From assembly GCA_945906105.1 (NCBI GenBank), contig CAMDQO010000014.1, positions 1-64,000 of the forward strand: a DNA stretch of 64,000 bases, given 5' to 3'. The position numbers and the translations under genes were made by a program. The notes below the pieces were generated by a model. The model saw only the letters and a program-made list of their open reading frames with translations. It was not told the origin of the DNA and did not search any database. The stretch comes from Novosphingobium sp. Chol11. GTDB lineage: Bacteria; Pseudomonadota; Alphaproteobacteria; Sphingomonadales; Sphingomonadaceae. Each line of letters starts with the position of its first letter. Position 1 is the first letter of the stretch. Positions 38,064 through 47,155 of this stretch are shown here, in pieces.

Positions 38064-38788
38064 CCCCGTTCCGCCATCGCAATCGCCGCCGCCAAGTCCA
38101 ACCGCCCGTCATAGAGCGCCCGTCCGGTAATCACGCCCTCGATGCCATCGTTGGCATAAAGCGCCAGCATCCGGATATCGTCCAAGCCCTTCACCCCGCC
38201 CGAAGCGATCACCGGTAACTGAGTCTGCCGCGCGAGGTCCACCGTTGCCTCGATGTTGCAGCCTTTGAGCATGCCGTCGCGGCCGATGTCGGTGAACAGC
38301 AGGCTGGCTACGCCCGCATCCTCAAAACGGCGGGCCATATCGACAATGGAGACATCGGACACTTCGGCCCAGCCCTCGGTCGCCACCATGCCATCGCGGG
38401 CATCGACCGCCACGACGATGCCGCCGGGATAGGCCTTCGCCATGTCCTTGACGAACTGCGGGTCTTTCAGCGCTGCCGTGCCCATCACCACGCGGGCAAC
38501 GCCTAGATCGAACCAGCCATCGACGGCAATCGAAGTGCGGATGCCGCCGCCCAGTTGCACATGGCCGGGGAACGCCTTGAGAATGGCTTCCACCGCTTCA
38601 CGGTTTTCCGCGCGGCCCGCGAAAGAGCCATCGAGATCGACAACATGGAGATACTGCGAGCCAGCTTCGGCAAACAGCATGGCCTGCGCCGCCGGATCGT
38701 CCCCATAGACGGTGGCGCGGTCCATATCGCCTTCGGCCAGCCGCACGACCTGTCCCTGCTTGAGATCAATGGCGGGGAATACGATCAT
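38060..38788 (-). CDS. hisA: ProFAR isomerase
   Basis: A 242-residue (beta-alpha)8 enzyme that isomerises ProFAR in histidine synthesis. The opening MIVFPAIDLKQGQVVRLAEG has the catalytic Asp, HVVDLDGSFAGR follows, and the second half has LFTDIGRDGMLKGCN with the second Asp and IASGGVKGLDDI. The ATG at 38788 overlaps the hisH stop by 4 bp; a GTG three codons upstream also exists. Confidence 0.96.
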   Translation of the reverse strand: MIVFPAIDLKQGQVVRLAEGDMDRATVYGDDPAAQAMLFAEAGSQYLHVVDLDGSFAGRAENREAVEAILKAFPGHVQLGGGIRTSIAVDGWFDLGVARVVMGTAALKDPQFVKDMAKAYPGGIVVAVDARDGMVATEGWAEVSDVSIVDMARRFEDAGVASLLFTDIGRDGMLKGCNIEATVDLARQTQLPVIASGGVKGLDDIRMLALYANDGIEGVITGRALYDGRLDLAAAIAMAERG

Positions 38789-39414
38789 GGTGCCCACTCC
38801 AGAAACCGTGCCAGCAGCTCCAGCCCATAGGACTGGCTCTTTTCGGGGTGAAACTGCACGCCCAATATATTGTCGCGCGCCACCGCCGCAACAATGCCGC
38901 CGCCGTGATCGGTCATCGCCGCCACGGCATGGCCATCTTCTGGCACGAAATGATAGCTATGGAGGAAATAGGCTTCACCGGGCCACAGCACAGCCTCCGC
39001 CGAATTATGCGGAGCCAGCGCCACGTCGTTCCAGCCCATATGCGGCACCTTGATCGCCGGATCGGTCACTTCTATGCGGTGCACTTCGCCAGGAATCCAG
39101 CCCAGACCCGGCGTGATGCCATGCTCCACCCCCCGGCTGGCGAGAAGCTGCATCCCGACGCAAATGCCCAGAAACGGCGCCCGCCCGATCAGCACCCGCT
39201 CGGCCATGGCATCGACCAGATGGGGGATCGCGCGCAGTCCTTCGGCGCAGGCGCGGAATGATCCGACGCCGGGCAGCACGATACGGTCTGCGGCGCGCAC
39301 GATTTGCGGATCTGCTGTGACAATCACCCCCTCCGCCCCCGCAGCCTTCAGCGCATTGGCGACCGAGTGGAGATTGCCCGCACCGTAATCAATCAATGCA
39401 ACAACCTCAGCCAT
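38785..39414 (-). CDS. hisH: Imidazole glycerol phosphate synthase, glutaminase subunit
   Basis: A 209-residue class I amidotransferase that supplies ammonia to HisF. The nucleophile elbow is LGICVGMQLL (Cys85), the oxyanion-side PGVGSF is near 49-54, and the His-Glu pair is in VQFHPEKSQ. The ATG at 39414 is chosen over an in-frame start 6 codons upstream. It overlaps hisA downstream. Confidence 0.96.
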   Translation of the reverse strand: MAEVVALIDYGAGNLHSVANALKAAGAEGVIVTADPQIVRAADRIVLPGVGSFRACAEGLRAIPHLVDAMAERVLIGRAPFLGICVGMQLLASRGVEHGITPGLGWIPGEVHRIEVTDPAIKVPHMGWNDVALAPHNSAEAVLWPGEAYFLHSYHFVPEDGHAVAAMTDHGGGIVAAVARDNILGVQFHPEKSQSYGLELLARFLEWAP

Positions 39415-39439
39415 GACTGTTCTCCCGCTCACGCGGGAA

Positions 39440-39519
39440 CGGCACCGGCCCGCTCCCCCGCCCGACCACCCGACGATAGTACCCTATGGGTGGTCGGGCG
39501 GGGGAGCGGGCCGGTGCCG
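39440..39519. repeat. 80-bp palindromic repeat, family A, copy 2
   Basis: Perfect 32-bp inverted arms (39440-39471 and 39488-39519) with a 16-nt loop. The reverse complement of the loop begins ATAGGGTAC, like copy 1 at 1864-1945, so the two copies are in opposite orientation. It lies between hisB and hisH, within the his transcript. Confidence 0.92.
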
Positions 39520-39560
39520 CAAGCCAGTCGCGGAGGCGTCTGGCGCACGATGAGCGAAGC

Positions 39561-40154
39561 TCAGCCACCAAGAACCCCCTTGGTCGAAGGAATCGCCCCG
39601 CCTTTACGCGGATCAAGCTCTACCGCGTCACGCATCGCTCGGGCAAAGCCCTTGAAAATGCCCTCGATGATGTGGTGATTATTTTCGCCGTAAAGCAGCT
39701 CGACATGCAGCGTGATGCCCACGGCCTGGGCGATTGAATGGAACCAGTGCTGGAACAGCTCGGTATCCATCTCGCCCAGCCGCTCCTGCGTGAAAGCAGC
39801 GTTCCACACCAGCCAGGGACGGCCCGAAATATCGAGCGCGACGCGGGCCAGCACTTCGTCCATCGGCGAATAGGCCATGCCATAGCGCCCGATCCCGGCC
39901 TTATCACCCAGCGCCTGCGCAATCGCCTGACCGATGGCAATCGCGCTGTCTTCGGTGGTGTGGTGCTGATCGACGTGGAGATCGCCCTTGATGTGACACT
40001 TGATGTCTATCAGCGAATGGCGTGAGAACTGCTCGATCATGTGATCGAGAAAGCCGATGCCGGTGGCAACATCATAGGCCCCAGTGCCATCAAGGTTCAC
40101 GACAACGGCAATGTCGGTTTCGTGTGTCTTGCGGGTGATCGAAGCGGTGCGCAT
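39561..40154 (-). CDS. hisB: Imidazoleglycerol-phosphate dehydratase
   Basis: A 197-residue manganese enzyme that dehydrates imidazole glycerol phosphate. The family metal-binding motifs are seen as [17 protein letters not shown] near residue 40, [16 protein letters not shown] near 70 and the C-terminal [14 protein letters not shown]. The start [14 protein letters not shown] at 40154 has GAGGAATT upstream. The frame is open far upstream but that sequence is repeat DNA. First his gene of the cluster; single-domain, without the phosphatase domain found in enterobacteria. Confidence 0.96.
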   Translation of the reverse strand: MRTASITRKTHETDIAVVVNLDGTGAYDVATGIGFLDHMIEQFSRHSLIDIKCHIKGDLHVDQHHTTEDSAIAIGQAIAQALGDKAGIGRYGMAYSPMDEVLARVALDISGRPWLVWNAAFTQERLGEMDTELFQHWFHSIAQAVGITLHVELLYGENNHHIIEGIFKGFARAMRDAVELDPRKGGAIPSTKGVLGG

Positions 40155-40272
40155 GGGCCAATTCCTCGGGTAAGCCGCGCCTATAGACCGGATAGCGAGG
40201 GAATCAACGCAAGGCTGCCATTTATGGTTCGCGCGGAGGCGTGGCGTTTGTGGAGAGGTTGTGGAAGGTTTG

Positions 40273-40463
40273 TTCACGCAAAGGCGCAAAGGCGCAATGA
40301 TGTAGTGGATGCGGCGAAGCCGCTTTGTCAGTTGGCGTTGGTTTTGCCGAAGCGTCGGATAGTGGAAAGAGCCTGCGGCGCGGCGCAACTCCTTTGCGCC
40401 TTCGCCAGAGGCGAAGTTTATCCTGAGCGCCTGCAAGGCAGCCGAAGGGCGCCTTTGCGTGAA
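40273..40463. repeat. Dispersed repeat, family C, copy 1, with a family D-like segment inside
   Basis: The 392-bp gap between divergent hisB and sspB is mostly this element. TTCACGCAAAGGCGCAAAGG opens it at 40273 and GCGCCTTTGCGTGAA closes it at 40463, in inverted orientation. Inside, at about 40417-40447, TTATCCTGAGCGCCTGCAAG and CAGCCGAAGG resemble the family D repeat. Promoters for hisB and sspB were not recognised. Confidence 0.75.
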
Positions 40464-40546
40464 TCAAATCTTCTCACAAGCAACCTGATTGCCCCTGAAT
40501 TTGCCCCCTTGACCACCACGCCTCGCAGCGCCACTTGGGAGGCACG

Positions 40547-41041
40547 ATGACAGACACGCCTGACAGCCTGATCCCCTATGATGAAATCGTGCAGGAAGCC
40601 CTGCGCGCTGTGGTGGGCCGTGTGCTGGGGCAGGTTGTCGCGGGCGGCTCCATGCTGCCGGGCGCGCATCACTTTTACATCACCTTCAAGACCGAGGCTC
40701 CCGGCGTCTCCATCCCCACGCATCTGAAGGAACGCTTTCCTGATGAGATGACCATCGTTCTGCAGAACAAGTTCTGGGATCTGGTGGTCACGGACGAGGG
40801 CTTTTCGGTGGGGCTGAGCTTTAACCAGATGCCTTCCAAGCTGGTCATTCCCTATTCGGCGATCACCGCCTTTGTTGATCCGGCAGTCGATTTCGGGCTG
40901 CAATTTCAGGCGACGGTGAGCGATCTGGCCCCCGAACCGCACGACGAAGCCGAAAACGATTCGCCCGAAGGTGAAGCACTGCGGCCAGTGGCCGACGATG
41001 GCTCCAATGTCGTCACGGTCGATTTCGGGCGCAAGAAATAG
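40547..41041 (+). CDS. sspB: SspB-family ClpXP adaptor (alphaproteobacterial type)
   Basis: A 164-residue protein. The folded part HHFYITFKTEAPGVSIPTHL, MTIVLQNKFWDLVV and KLVIPYSAITAFVDPAV matches SspB, which tethers ssrA-tagged proteins to ClpXP. A flexible acidic linker (PEPHDEAENDSPEGEALR) leads to a C-terminal basic-hydrophobic tail VVTVDFGRKK that would dock to ClpX. ATG at 40547 follows GGGAGG. It heads a run with an 84-residue gene and gmk. Confidence 0.92.
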   Translation: MTDTPDSLIPYDEIVQEALRAVVGRVLGQVVAGGSMLPGAHHFYITFKTEAPGVSIPTHLKERFPDEMTIVLQNKFWDLVVTDEGFSVGLSFNQMPSKLVIPYSAITAFVDPAVDFGLQFQATVSDLAPEPHDEAENDSPEGEALRPVADDGSNVVTVDFGRKK

Positions 41042-41044
41042 CCG

Positions 41045-41299
41045 ATGGCTGAATCCATCCTTGCCCGGATCGCCCGGCAGGGCGGCGGCAAGCTGCTCGA
41101 TACGGCGGTGGGCAAGCTCACTGCGGCCACCCCGGTGGCAAAACCGACATTGGTCGGCAAAATCGCCAGTTTTGCCCTGCTGCGCGTCGCCACGCGGTCG
41201 GTTCCCGGTGCCATCATCGTCACCGGCGGCATCCTCGCGAAGCGGCTGCATGACCAGCGCAAGGCCAGACTCGCCGCCGCCAAGGACAAATCCCAATGA
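41045..41299 (+). CDS. Conserved hypothetical protein, 84 residues
   Basis: A small basic protein with a hydrophobic helix near residues 46-64 (LRVATRSVPGAIIVTGGILA) between a polar N-terminus (ILARIARQGGGKLLDTAVGK) and a charged tail (RLHDQRKARLAAAKDK). It starts 3 bp after sspB and overlaps gmk by 4 bp, so it is expressed with both. Proteins of this type are frequent beside sspB or gmk in sphingomonads, as far as I recall. Function unknown. Confidence 0.75.
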   Translation: MAESILARIARQGGGKLLDTAVGKLTAATPVAKPTLVGKIASFALLRVATRSVPGAIIVTGGILAKRLHDQRKARLAAAKDKSQ

Positions 41300-41940
41300 C
41301 CGGACCGGACACGCTCCAGCGGCGCGGGCTGATGTTCATCCTCTCCTCGCCATCGGGCGCGGGCAAGACGACGATTGCGCGGCGGCTGCTGGCAGAAGAT
41401 GGCGATATCCGGCTTTCGGTTTCCGTCACCACCCGGCCGATGCGGCCCGGCGAGGTCGATGGGCAGGACTATATCTTCGTATCCCAATCGGAATTTGACC
41501 GCATGGTAGCCGAAGAACACTTCCTCGAATGGGCGCACGTTTTCGGCCATTGCTATGGCACCCCCAAGGCGCAAGTGAAGGCCGGGCTGCGTGAGGGCCA
41601 TGATTTCCTGTTCGATATTGACTGGCAGGGCACCCAGCAGCTTTACCAGAAGCTGGAAACCGACGTCGTCCGCGTCTTCCTGCTGCCCCCCTCAATCGAA
41701 GAACTGCGCCGCCGCCTGACCGGTCGCGGCACCGATCCCGCCGATGTCATCCAGGCCCGCATGGACCGCGCCCGCGCCGAAATCAGCCACTGGGACGGCT
41801 ATGACTATGTTGTGGTCAATGATGATATCGACCTGTGCTTTGAAAAGGTGACGCAGATTCTGGCCGCCGAACGCATGAGCCGGGCGCGGCAGACCGGGCT
41901 GATCGGCTTTGTCCGGGGGCTGACGGGGCCGGGGGGTTAG
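41296..41940 (+). CDS. gmk: Guanylate kinase
   Basis: A 214-residue enzyme that phosphorylates GMP to GDP, the step after GuaA, which lies elsewhere in this window. The P-loop SSPSGAGKTT is at 17-26, SVSVTTRPMRPGEVDGQDY is the GMP-binding guanylate kinase signature, and FDIDWQGTQQLYQKL follows. ATGA overlap with the upstream gene. The frame is complete and ends in a Gly-rich tail. Confidence 0.96.
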   Translation: MTGPDTLQRRGLMFILSSPSGAGKTTIARRLLAEDGDIRLSVSVTTRPMRPGEVDGQDYIFVSQSEFDRMVAEEHFLEWAHVFGHCYGTPKAQVKAGLREGHDFLFDIDWQGTQQLYQKLETDVVRVFLLPPSIEELRRRLTGRGTDPADVIQARMDRARAEISHWDGYDYVVVNDDIDLCFEKVTQILAAERMSRARQTGLIGFVRGLTGPGG

Positions 41941-41964
41941 GGTTATTCTGAACCCTGATTGAAT

Positions 41965-42047
41965 CGTCATTGCGAGGAGCGAAGCGACGAAGCAATCCAG
42001 AGCCTGCGCAAACCGCCCTGGCTTGCTTCGCTCCACTCGCAATGACG
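41965..42047. repeat. Dispersed palindromic repeat, family B, copy 2
   Basis: CGTCATTGCGAG (41965) and CTCGCAATGACG (ending 42047) form the outer arms. The interior has GAAGCAATCCAGAGCCTG and a partly complementary GGCTTGCTTCGCTCC. It lies between gmk and an AT-rich membrane gene. Confidence 0.85.
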
Positions 42048-42075
42048 AAGTAATGTAATAGAATGTCACGCTGCT

Positions 42076-42480
42076 ATGAGCTCAAACAAAATACGACCCT
42101 GGACGGTGAGAACCTTTGAGACAATTGCTATCGTTCTGCTTGGTGCGGAACTAGTGATCTCAGAAGGCTTATCACTCAGCGATTTGCTCTGGGTTCCACT
42201 CTCTTTGTGGATTATTCTTAGCATCACCCGCAAGAGGAGCCAGCTTGCTAGAACGATTTTCACGGCGCTCTTTGGACTTGGTTACATCTTGCTTCTCGCA
42301 GCGCTATTGGCAGCGTCAGGCGAGGAATTAGCGGAGGTCAAAACCAATGATTGGCTGTTGGTGCTTGCGTTCAGTCTCTTGGCTGCGTTTAAGTTTTGGC
42401 TACTATGGTGTTCCTCAACCAGTCGGTGGCTAGCAACCCGGCAAAAACTACAGTCTGATTCAAACACCAGAGTCAGGTAA
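42076..42480 (+). CDS. Hypothetical membrane protein, AT-rich
   Basis: A 134-residue protein with four hydrophobic segments: near residues 16-30 (IAIVLLGAELVIS), 36-50 (LLWVPLSLWIILSI), 60-80 (IFTALFGLGYILLLAALLAA) and 92-110 (WLLVLAFSLLAAFKFWLLW). Codon use is clearly more AT-rich than the surrounding genes, which suggests recent arrival. It is flanked by a family B repeat and by a convergent SDR gene. I recognise no family and cannot propose a function. Confidence 0.65.
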   Translation: MSSNKIRPWTVRTFETIAIVLLGAELVISEGLSLSDLLWVPLSLWIILSITRKRSQLARTIFTALFGLGYILLLAALLAASGEELAEVKTNDWLLVLAFSLLAAFKFWLLWCSSTSRWLATRQKLQSDSNTRVR

Positions 42481-42498
42481 CTACCCTCTACTCCCTCC

Positions 42499-43302
42499 TC
42501 ACTCCCCGCCCGGACCGACAAAATCCTTCGGTATCCAGGCATTGACCCAGCCGCCATCGACCACCAGCGTCTCACCCACCACATAGTCCCCGGCGCGGCT
42601 GGCGAGGTAGATTGCTGCGCCCGCCATGTCCTCATCCACGCCGACACGCCCGATGGGAATTTGCGCGGTCAGCTTGTCTCCCGCCATCGCCGCCGCGCGG
42701 TTCATCTTCGAGGCGAACATTCCCGGTGAAATCGCGGTGACGGCGATGTGTTCACCCGCCAGATGCGCAGCCATGCGGCGAGTGAGGTGGATCAGCCCCG
42801 CCTTGCTCGCCTGATAGGGATAGGTCTCCCACGGGTTGAGCTTCATCCCGTCCACCGAGGCGATCATGATCACCTTGGCGGGCCGATCAGCACTGGCCCC
42901 GGCGCGCAGCAGGGGGTGCAGCTTTTGCGTCAGGTAAAATGGTGCCTTGAGGTTCAGGTCCATGACCTTGTCCCAGCCGAGTTCCGGAAAGCTGTCAAAC
43001 GGCGCGCTCCATGCCACCCCGGCATTGTTGACGAGAATGTCCAGCCGCTCTTCCCGCGCGGCGAGATCAGCAGCCAGCGCCTCGATCCCCGCCATGTCGC
43101 CAATGTCCCCCGGCAGGGCAATGCAGCGTTCCCCCAACTCGGCGGCAGTCGCCTCCAGCTCGGCCACCTTGCGCGCGGTGATGTACACGCGGGCGACTCC
43201 GGCGGCGAGGAAGCCCTCGGCAATCATCCGGCCAATCCCGCGTGAACCCCCGGTGACAAGCGCTATCCGGCCTTCCAGTGAAAACAGGCGGGTGATGTCC
43301 AT
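42499..43302 (-). CDS. Short-chain dehydrogenase/reductase
   Basis: A 267-residue classical SDR. The NAD(P)-binding TGGSRGIG is at residues 17-24, NNAGVAWSAP near 90-100, the catalytic Ser lies in MIASVDGMKLNP, and the Tyr-x3-Lys pair is in YPYQASKAGL. The C-terminal GAAIYLASRAGDYVVGETLV followed by DGG is typical. It probably oxidises or reduces a small alcohol or ketone with NAD(P); gluconate 5-dehydrogenase-like and 3-oxoacyl-type members share these motifs. Start at 43302 with AAGGAGAG upstream; the frame is open further upstream through repeat DNA. Confidence 0.9.
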   Translation of the reverse strand: MDITRLFSLEGRIALVTGGSRGIGRMIAEGFLAAGVARVYITARKVAELEATAAELGERCIALPGDIGDMAGIEALAADLAAREERLDILVNNAGVAWSAPFDSFPELGWDKVMDLNLKAPFYLTQKLHPLLRAGASADRPAKVIMIASVDGMKLNPWETYPYQASKAGLIHLTRRMAAHLAGEHIAVTAISPGMFASKMNRAAAMAGDKLTAQIPIGRVGVDEDMAGAAIYLASRAGDYVVGETLVVDGGWVNAWIPKDFVGPGGE

Positions 43303-43357
43303 GGGGTCTCTCCTTGGCCGTGTGTGTGGATCAGGCTTGGCGGAGAGGCAAGATTGG

Positions 43358-43503
43358 TTCACGCAAAGGCGCAAAGGCGCAAAGAGGTTTTGCCGAGCCG
43401 CAGGCTCAATCCTCCATTCAGCGTCGTTGTTATCGCAGCGTAAACAGATAAAGCGGCGTTGCCGCAGGAGCTACCTCTTAGCGCCTTTGCGCCTTTGCGT
43501 GAA
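43358..43503. repeat. Dispersed palindromic repeat, family C, copy 2
   Basis: The left 30 bp (from 43358) and right 30 bp (ending 43503) are inverted complements at 29 of 30 positions. They open with TTCACGCAAAGGCGCAAAGG and close with CCTTTGCGTGAA. The right end directly abuts the stop codon (43504-43506) of the autotransporter gene, so that gene's final residues lie immediately next to the element. Confidence 0.88.
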
Positions 43504-45873
43504 TCAAAACTCCAGCCCCCACATCAGCCCCACCCCATAATCATCGGGCAGATGAGCATAATTGCCCGGATCACTGCGCCAATAGGCAGAGGCGCTGAGC
43601 GATCCCCCGGCTAGCGCGCCGCGCCATGCCAGTTCACGGCTGATCTCGCGGCCCGTGGGGGAAAGGTTGATGCGGCGAATGGCGTCGGTCGCGGCCAAAG
43701 TCTCATAGGAATAGGCCACTGGCAGCAGCAGATTGATCCCGCCCGAGCTGACTCTGAGCGGCTGCGACAGGCGGAGTGACAGGCTGTCATCGCGCTGGAA
43801 CACACCCGTCCGGCTGGCATCGATAGCCCAGCCATTGCTGGTGAGCCGCGAGCCCGAAACCACCGTCCCGCCAATCCGCGCCTTGGTCCAGCCTTGCCGC
43901 CATGCCGCACCCAGCCGCCAGTTGGGGGCGGGATGCCATGCACCATTGAGGTCAATAAACAGGCTGTCCGCCCCGCGCGCGCCAAAGCCCTGATGCAGTG
44001 ACGCGCCGAGCACGCTGCGCTTTTCGCTCAGCCAGCTGGCACCAAGGCTGGTCTCGAAAGCACCGAAGCGGCGATCCACTGCCATCCCCATCCTCACGAA
44101 CCGATCTCGCCTGCGCGCTTCGGTGAGGCTCTGGACAGAAGCGTAAGGCGCGCCTGACAGCACCTTGCCATTCTCAGCCGCAAAGGTCGCGCCCCATGGC
44201 CCGAAGCTGCGGCGCAGCGCCAGTGCGGTGAGCCCGGTGCGCGAAAAACCGAAATCGCCGCCGGGATCGCTGGCGACGAGGAAGGCGGGCCGCGTCTGGC
44301 CTTGCAGCTGCGCCACCACACCATCGGCGCTCATCGCATAGGCAAAGCCGAAGCTGGCGCGCGGGGACAACCGCGTGACCACTTTGGCCGCCAGCACCCG
44401 CGCGCCTTCGGCATCGCGCGGTGACAGGCGGATCAGCCCCGCAGGCTCACGACCACCAATCTGCGGCGCAGCGAGTGAGAAGGCGAGCCTTGCCTCGCCC
44501 AGCGACGCGTTGACGCTGCGCCCCTGCCCCAGCAGCGCCCCGCCCAGCCGTGGCGTGGCGCGCGCCGTGCGCAGGCTCGCCCCCAGATCGACGTTGTAGG
44601 CGCGGCCATAGCTATCGAGCACCACGGCATTCAGGCTTGCCCCTTGCCCCGCATCGCCCATCGCAGCGGAGGTGATCACGGTGCTTTCCCCCAGCGGGAT
44701 CAAGGCCGTGCTGTTATCCGCCAGCGAAGTGACGCCTTGCGGGGCAAAAGCCGCGCCGATGTTCATCAGACCCCGGCCATAAACTATGTCAGTGCCATTA
44801 GCGCCAAGGTCACTCGCGGTGCGCAGCAGCAGGTCCACCGTTTGCGCGGCGGTGAGGTTGGGAAAATACTGCCGCAGCAGCGCCACGGCCCCTGCGATCT
44901 GCGGCGCAGAAAAGCTGGTGCCCGAAACCACGGTGACAAATTGCTGCCCGCTGGCATCGGTAGTGATCTTGATCTGGCCGTTTTCATAGACGCAGCACAC
45001 CCGCTCACCGCGCGCCATCAGATACCAGGCTGCCTCGGTTCCGGCGTGGTTGGAAAAGCTGGAGATGGCATTATTGGCATCGACCGAGCCAGCGATGATG
45101 ACATTGCCATTGCCCGCCAGCCGCAGGCCGACCGCGAAGATATCGGGGTTGTCGGTGCTGGTCACACCATCATTACCGGCTGACACCACTACCACGATTC
45201 CCGCTGCTGCCGCCCGTCCGATGGCGGCATTAAGCGCGCCATTGGGCGGTGATCCGCCAAGCGAGATGTTGATCACCTTGGCTCCGCCCGAAATCGCCCG
45301 GTCAATGCCAGCAGCAATCGCCGTATCGGAAAAGCCGCAGCCGCCCGAATCGCCCACCCGAGGCGTGGCACAGCTGCCCGGTGAATCGGCGCGCAAGGCT
45401 TGAATCGTCGCCCCCCAGGCCACGCCCAGCATGCCTGTGCCATCGCGAGCGGCAGCCGCAGTGAGCGCCACCTGCGTGCCGTGTGAACTATCGGCATTGC
45501 TCAGCCCTCGACTGCCCGCAACATCGGCAGAAGCGCTGGAAATGCGCCCGGCAAATTCCGGATTTGTCGTGTCGATCCCCGAATCGATCACTGCCAGCGT
45601 CACCCCGGCCCCGCTGGCCCCCAGTTGCCATGCCGGGATGGTGTTCTGCTGGCTCGGCCCGGTAGAGCGGCGGTATTCGGAGGTGTCAAAGACAGCGGCC
45701 GGAGTTGGGGTTGGCGTCGGCGTTGGTGTTGGCGCTGGCGCGGGTGCAGGCCCAGGTGTGCTCACCGTGCCGCCACCACCGCAGCCAACGACCATCAGTG
45801 CAACAGCACATATCCACCCGTTTCGCGGCAGATGCCTGTGGCGTTCTCTTCCGTCAGAGCAATTAGCGACCAT
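43504..45873 (-). CDS. Lipidated subtilisin-like (S8) autotransporter protease
   Basis: A 789-residue protein. The signal peptide ends in a lipobox-like MVVGC (Cys31), followed by GGGG and a Pro-Thr-Ala spacer (41-60). The S8 domain has the catalytic triad Asp97 (AVIDSGID), His131 (SSHGTQVA) and Ser320 (SGTSFSAP), plus VSAGNDG. After about residue 370, a passenger-linker leads to a C-terminal beta-barrel ending in WGLEF with a terminal Phe. NalP and SphB1 are known lipidated autotransporters of this plan. Start: ATG 45873 with a GGGAG region upstream; ATG 45888 also possible. Confidence 0.85.
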   Translation of the reverse strand: MVANCSDGRERHRHLPRNGWICAVALMVVGCGGGGTVSTPGPAPAPAPTPTPTPTPTPAAVFDTSEYRRSTGPSQQNTIPAWQLGASGAGVTLAVIDSGIDTTNPEFAGRISSASADVAGSRGLSNADSSHGTQVALTAAAARDGTGMLGVAWGATIQALRADSPGSCATPRVGDSGGCGFSDTAIAAGIDRAISGGAKVINISLGGSPPNGALNAAIGRAAAAGIVVVVSAGNDGVTSTDNPDIFAVGLRLAGNGNVIIAGSVDANNAISSFSNHAGTEAAWYLMARGERVCCVYENGQIKITTDASGQQFVTVVSGTSFSAPQIAGAVALLRQYFPNLTAAQTVDLLLRTASDLGANGTDIVYGRGLMNIGAAFAPQGVTSLADNSTALIPLGESTVITSAAMGDAGQGASLNAVVLDSYGRAYNVDLGASLRTARATPRLGGALLGQGRSVNASLGEARLAFSLAAPQIGGREPAGLIRLSPRDAEGARVLAAKVVTRLSPRASFGFAYAMSADGVVAQLQGQTRPAFLVASDPGGDFGFSRTGLTALALRRSFGPWGATFAAENGKVLSGAPYASVQSLTEARRRDRFVRMGMAVDRRFGAFETSLGASWLSEKRSVLGASLHQGFGARGADSLFIDLNGAWHPAPNWRLGAAWRQGWTKARIGGTVVSGSRLTSNGWAIDASRTGVFQRDDSLSLRLSQPLRVSSGGINLLLPVAYSYETLAATDAIRRINLSPTGREISRELAWRGALAGGSLSASAYWRSDPGNYAHLPDDYGVGLMWGLEF

Positions 45874-46047
45874 GCCCCATTCTCCCATGAAGGAAGCGTA
45901 TAATGCACCTCATTGCTTATTTCTGAATGAGCGAACAGGGAGAATTCGTCGTGCAGCTTGCTAGACGCGGCCAGTGGCGATAGTCGCCGCCCGAAATCAG
46001 CCAATACCATATCAGCCAGCACCATTCATTCAGCCGGGAAATGCGCC

Positions 46048-46884
46048 ATGTCAGAACTCGAAGCCCGTATCGAAGCCGCCTTTGAAGCGCGTGACAGTGT
46101 TACCCCCGCCAGCAGCGATGTGCGCAGCATCGTCGATGAGGCGCTGGGCCTGCTCGATTCCGGCACAGCGCGCGTTGCTGAGCCTGATGGATCTGGCGGG
46201 TGGAAGGTCAACCAATGGCTGAAAAAGGCCGTGTTGCTGTCATTCCGGCTCAATGACAATGCCGTGATGGACTATGGCTCAGCTGGCGCTCCGGCGTTTG
46301 ACAAGGTGCCGCTGAAATTCGCCGGTTGGGATGATGCCAAGTTTCGCGCTGCCGGTTTCCGCGTCGTGCCCGGCGCAGTGGTGCGCCACAGTGCCTATAT
46401 TTCCAAGGGCGTGGTGCTGATGCCCAGTTTCGTCAATCTGGGGGCTTACGTTGGCGAAGGCTCGATGATTGATACCTGGGCCACCGTTGGCTCTTGCGCG
46501 CAGATCGGCAAGAATGTGCATATTTCGGGCGGTGCAGGCATCGGCGGCGTGCTGGAACCCTTGCAGGCCGGCCCCGTGGTGATCGAGGATAATTGCTTCA
46601 TCGGTGCCCGCGCCGAAGTGGCCGAAGGCGTGATCGTCGGCACCGGCGCTGTGCTTTCGATGGGCGTCTATCTTGGCGCATCGACCAAGATCGTTGACCG
46701 TGCGACCGGTGAAATCCACATCGGGCGCGTGCCGCCTTATTCGGTGGTCGTCTCCGGCTCACTGCCCGGCAAGCCGCTGCCTGATGGCACCCCCGGCCCG
46801 TCGCTCTATTGCGCGGTGATCGTCAAGACTGTGGACGCGCAGACCCGCAGCAAGACCGGAATCAACGAACTGCTGCGCGATTGA
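46048..46884 (+). CDS. dapD: 2,3,4,5-tetrahydropyridine-2,6-dicarboxylate N-succinyltransferase
   Basis: A 278-residue enzyme of the succinylase branch of lysine/diaminopimelate synthesis. Left-handed beta-helix hexapeptides are visible: [46 protein letters not shown] and [18 protein letters not shown]. The C-terminal [20 protein letters not shown] is conserved. Start MSELEARI at 46048; an open upstream extension is not conserved. Confidence 0.96.
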   Translation: MSELEARIEAAFEARDSVTPASSDVRSIVDEALGLLDSGTARVAEPDGSGGWKVNQWLKKAVLLSFRLNDNAVMDYGSAGAPAFDKVPLKFAGWDDAKFRAAGFRVVPGAVVRHSAYISKGVVLMPSFVNLGAYVGEGSMIDTWATVGSCAQIGKNVHISGGAGIGGVLEPLQAGPVVIEDNCFIGARAEVAEGVIVGTGAVLSMGVYLGASTKIVDRATGEIHIGRVPPYSVVVSGSLPGKPLPDGTPGPSLYCAVIVKTVDAQTRSKTGINELLRD

Positions 46885-46960
46885 GTTGGAACCTATGTGA
46901 GCGTAAGGTGTTTCCTTGATTGCATCCCACTTCGGGGCAGCAGTGAAGGAGGCGCTGATC

Positions 46961-47155
46961 ATGGAACGTCAAGGCGACGAAATTCACATCACCACCGATG
47001 AAGCACGCGGCGGCAGCACACCGCACATCGTGCGCTATGTCTTGGGTATCAGCCTGTTTCTGGCGATAGCCGGGCTTTCGGCGGTCTGGATCACCGGGGC
47101 GCTCAACACGCCAGAGGTTATTCCGACAGCTACGGCAACCTATCAGACGCCTTAG
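46961..47155 (+). CDS. Hypothetical single-helix membrane protein
   Basis: A 64-residue protein starting at an ATG with AGGAGG 8 bp upstream. The polar N-terminus (MERQGDEIHITTDEARGG) leads to one membrane helix (YVLGISLFLAIAGLSAVWIT) and a short Pro/Thr tail. This plan, with DEIHITTDEARGGSTPHIVR before the helix, is one I associate with small sphingomonad proteins of unknown function. No named role. Confidence 0.75.
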   Translation: MERQGDEIHITTDEARGGSTPHIVRYVLGISLFLAIAGLSAVWITGALNTPEVIPTATATYQTP

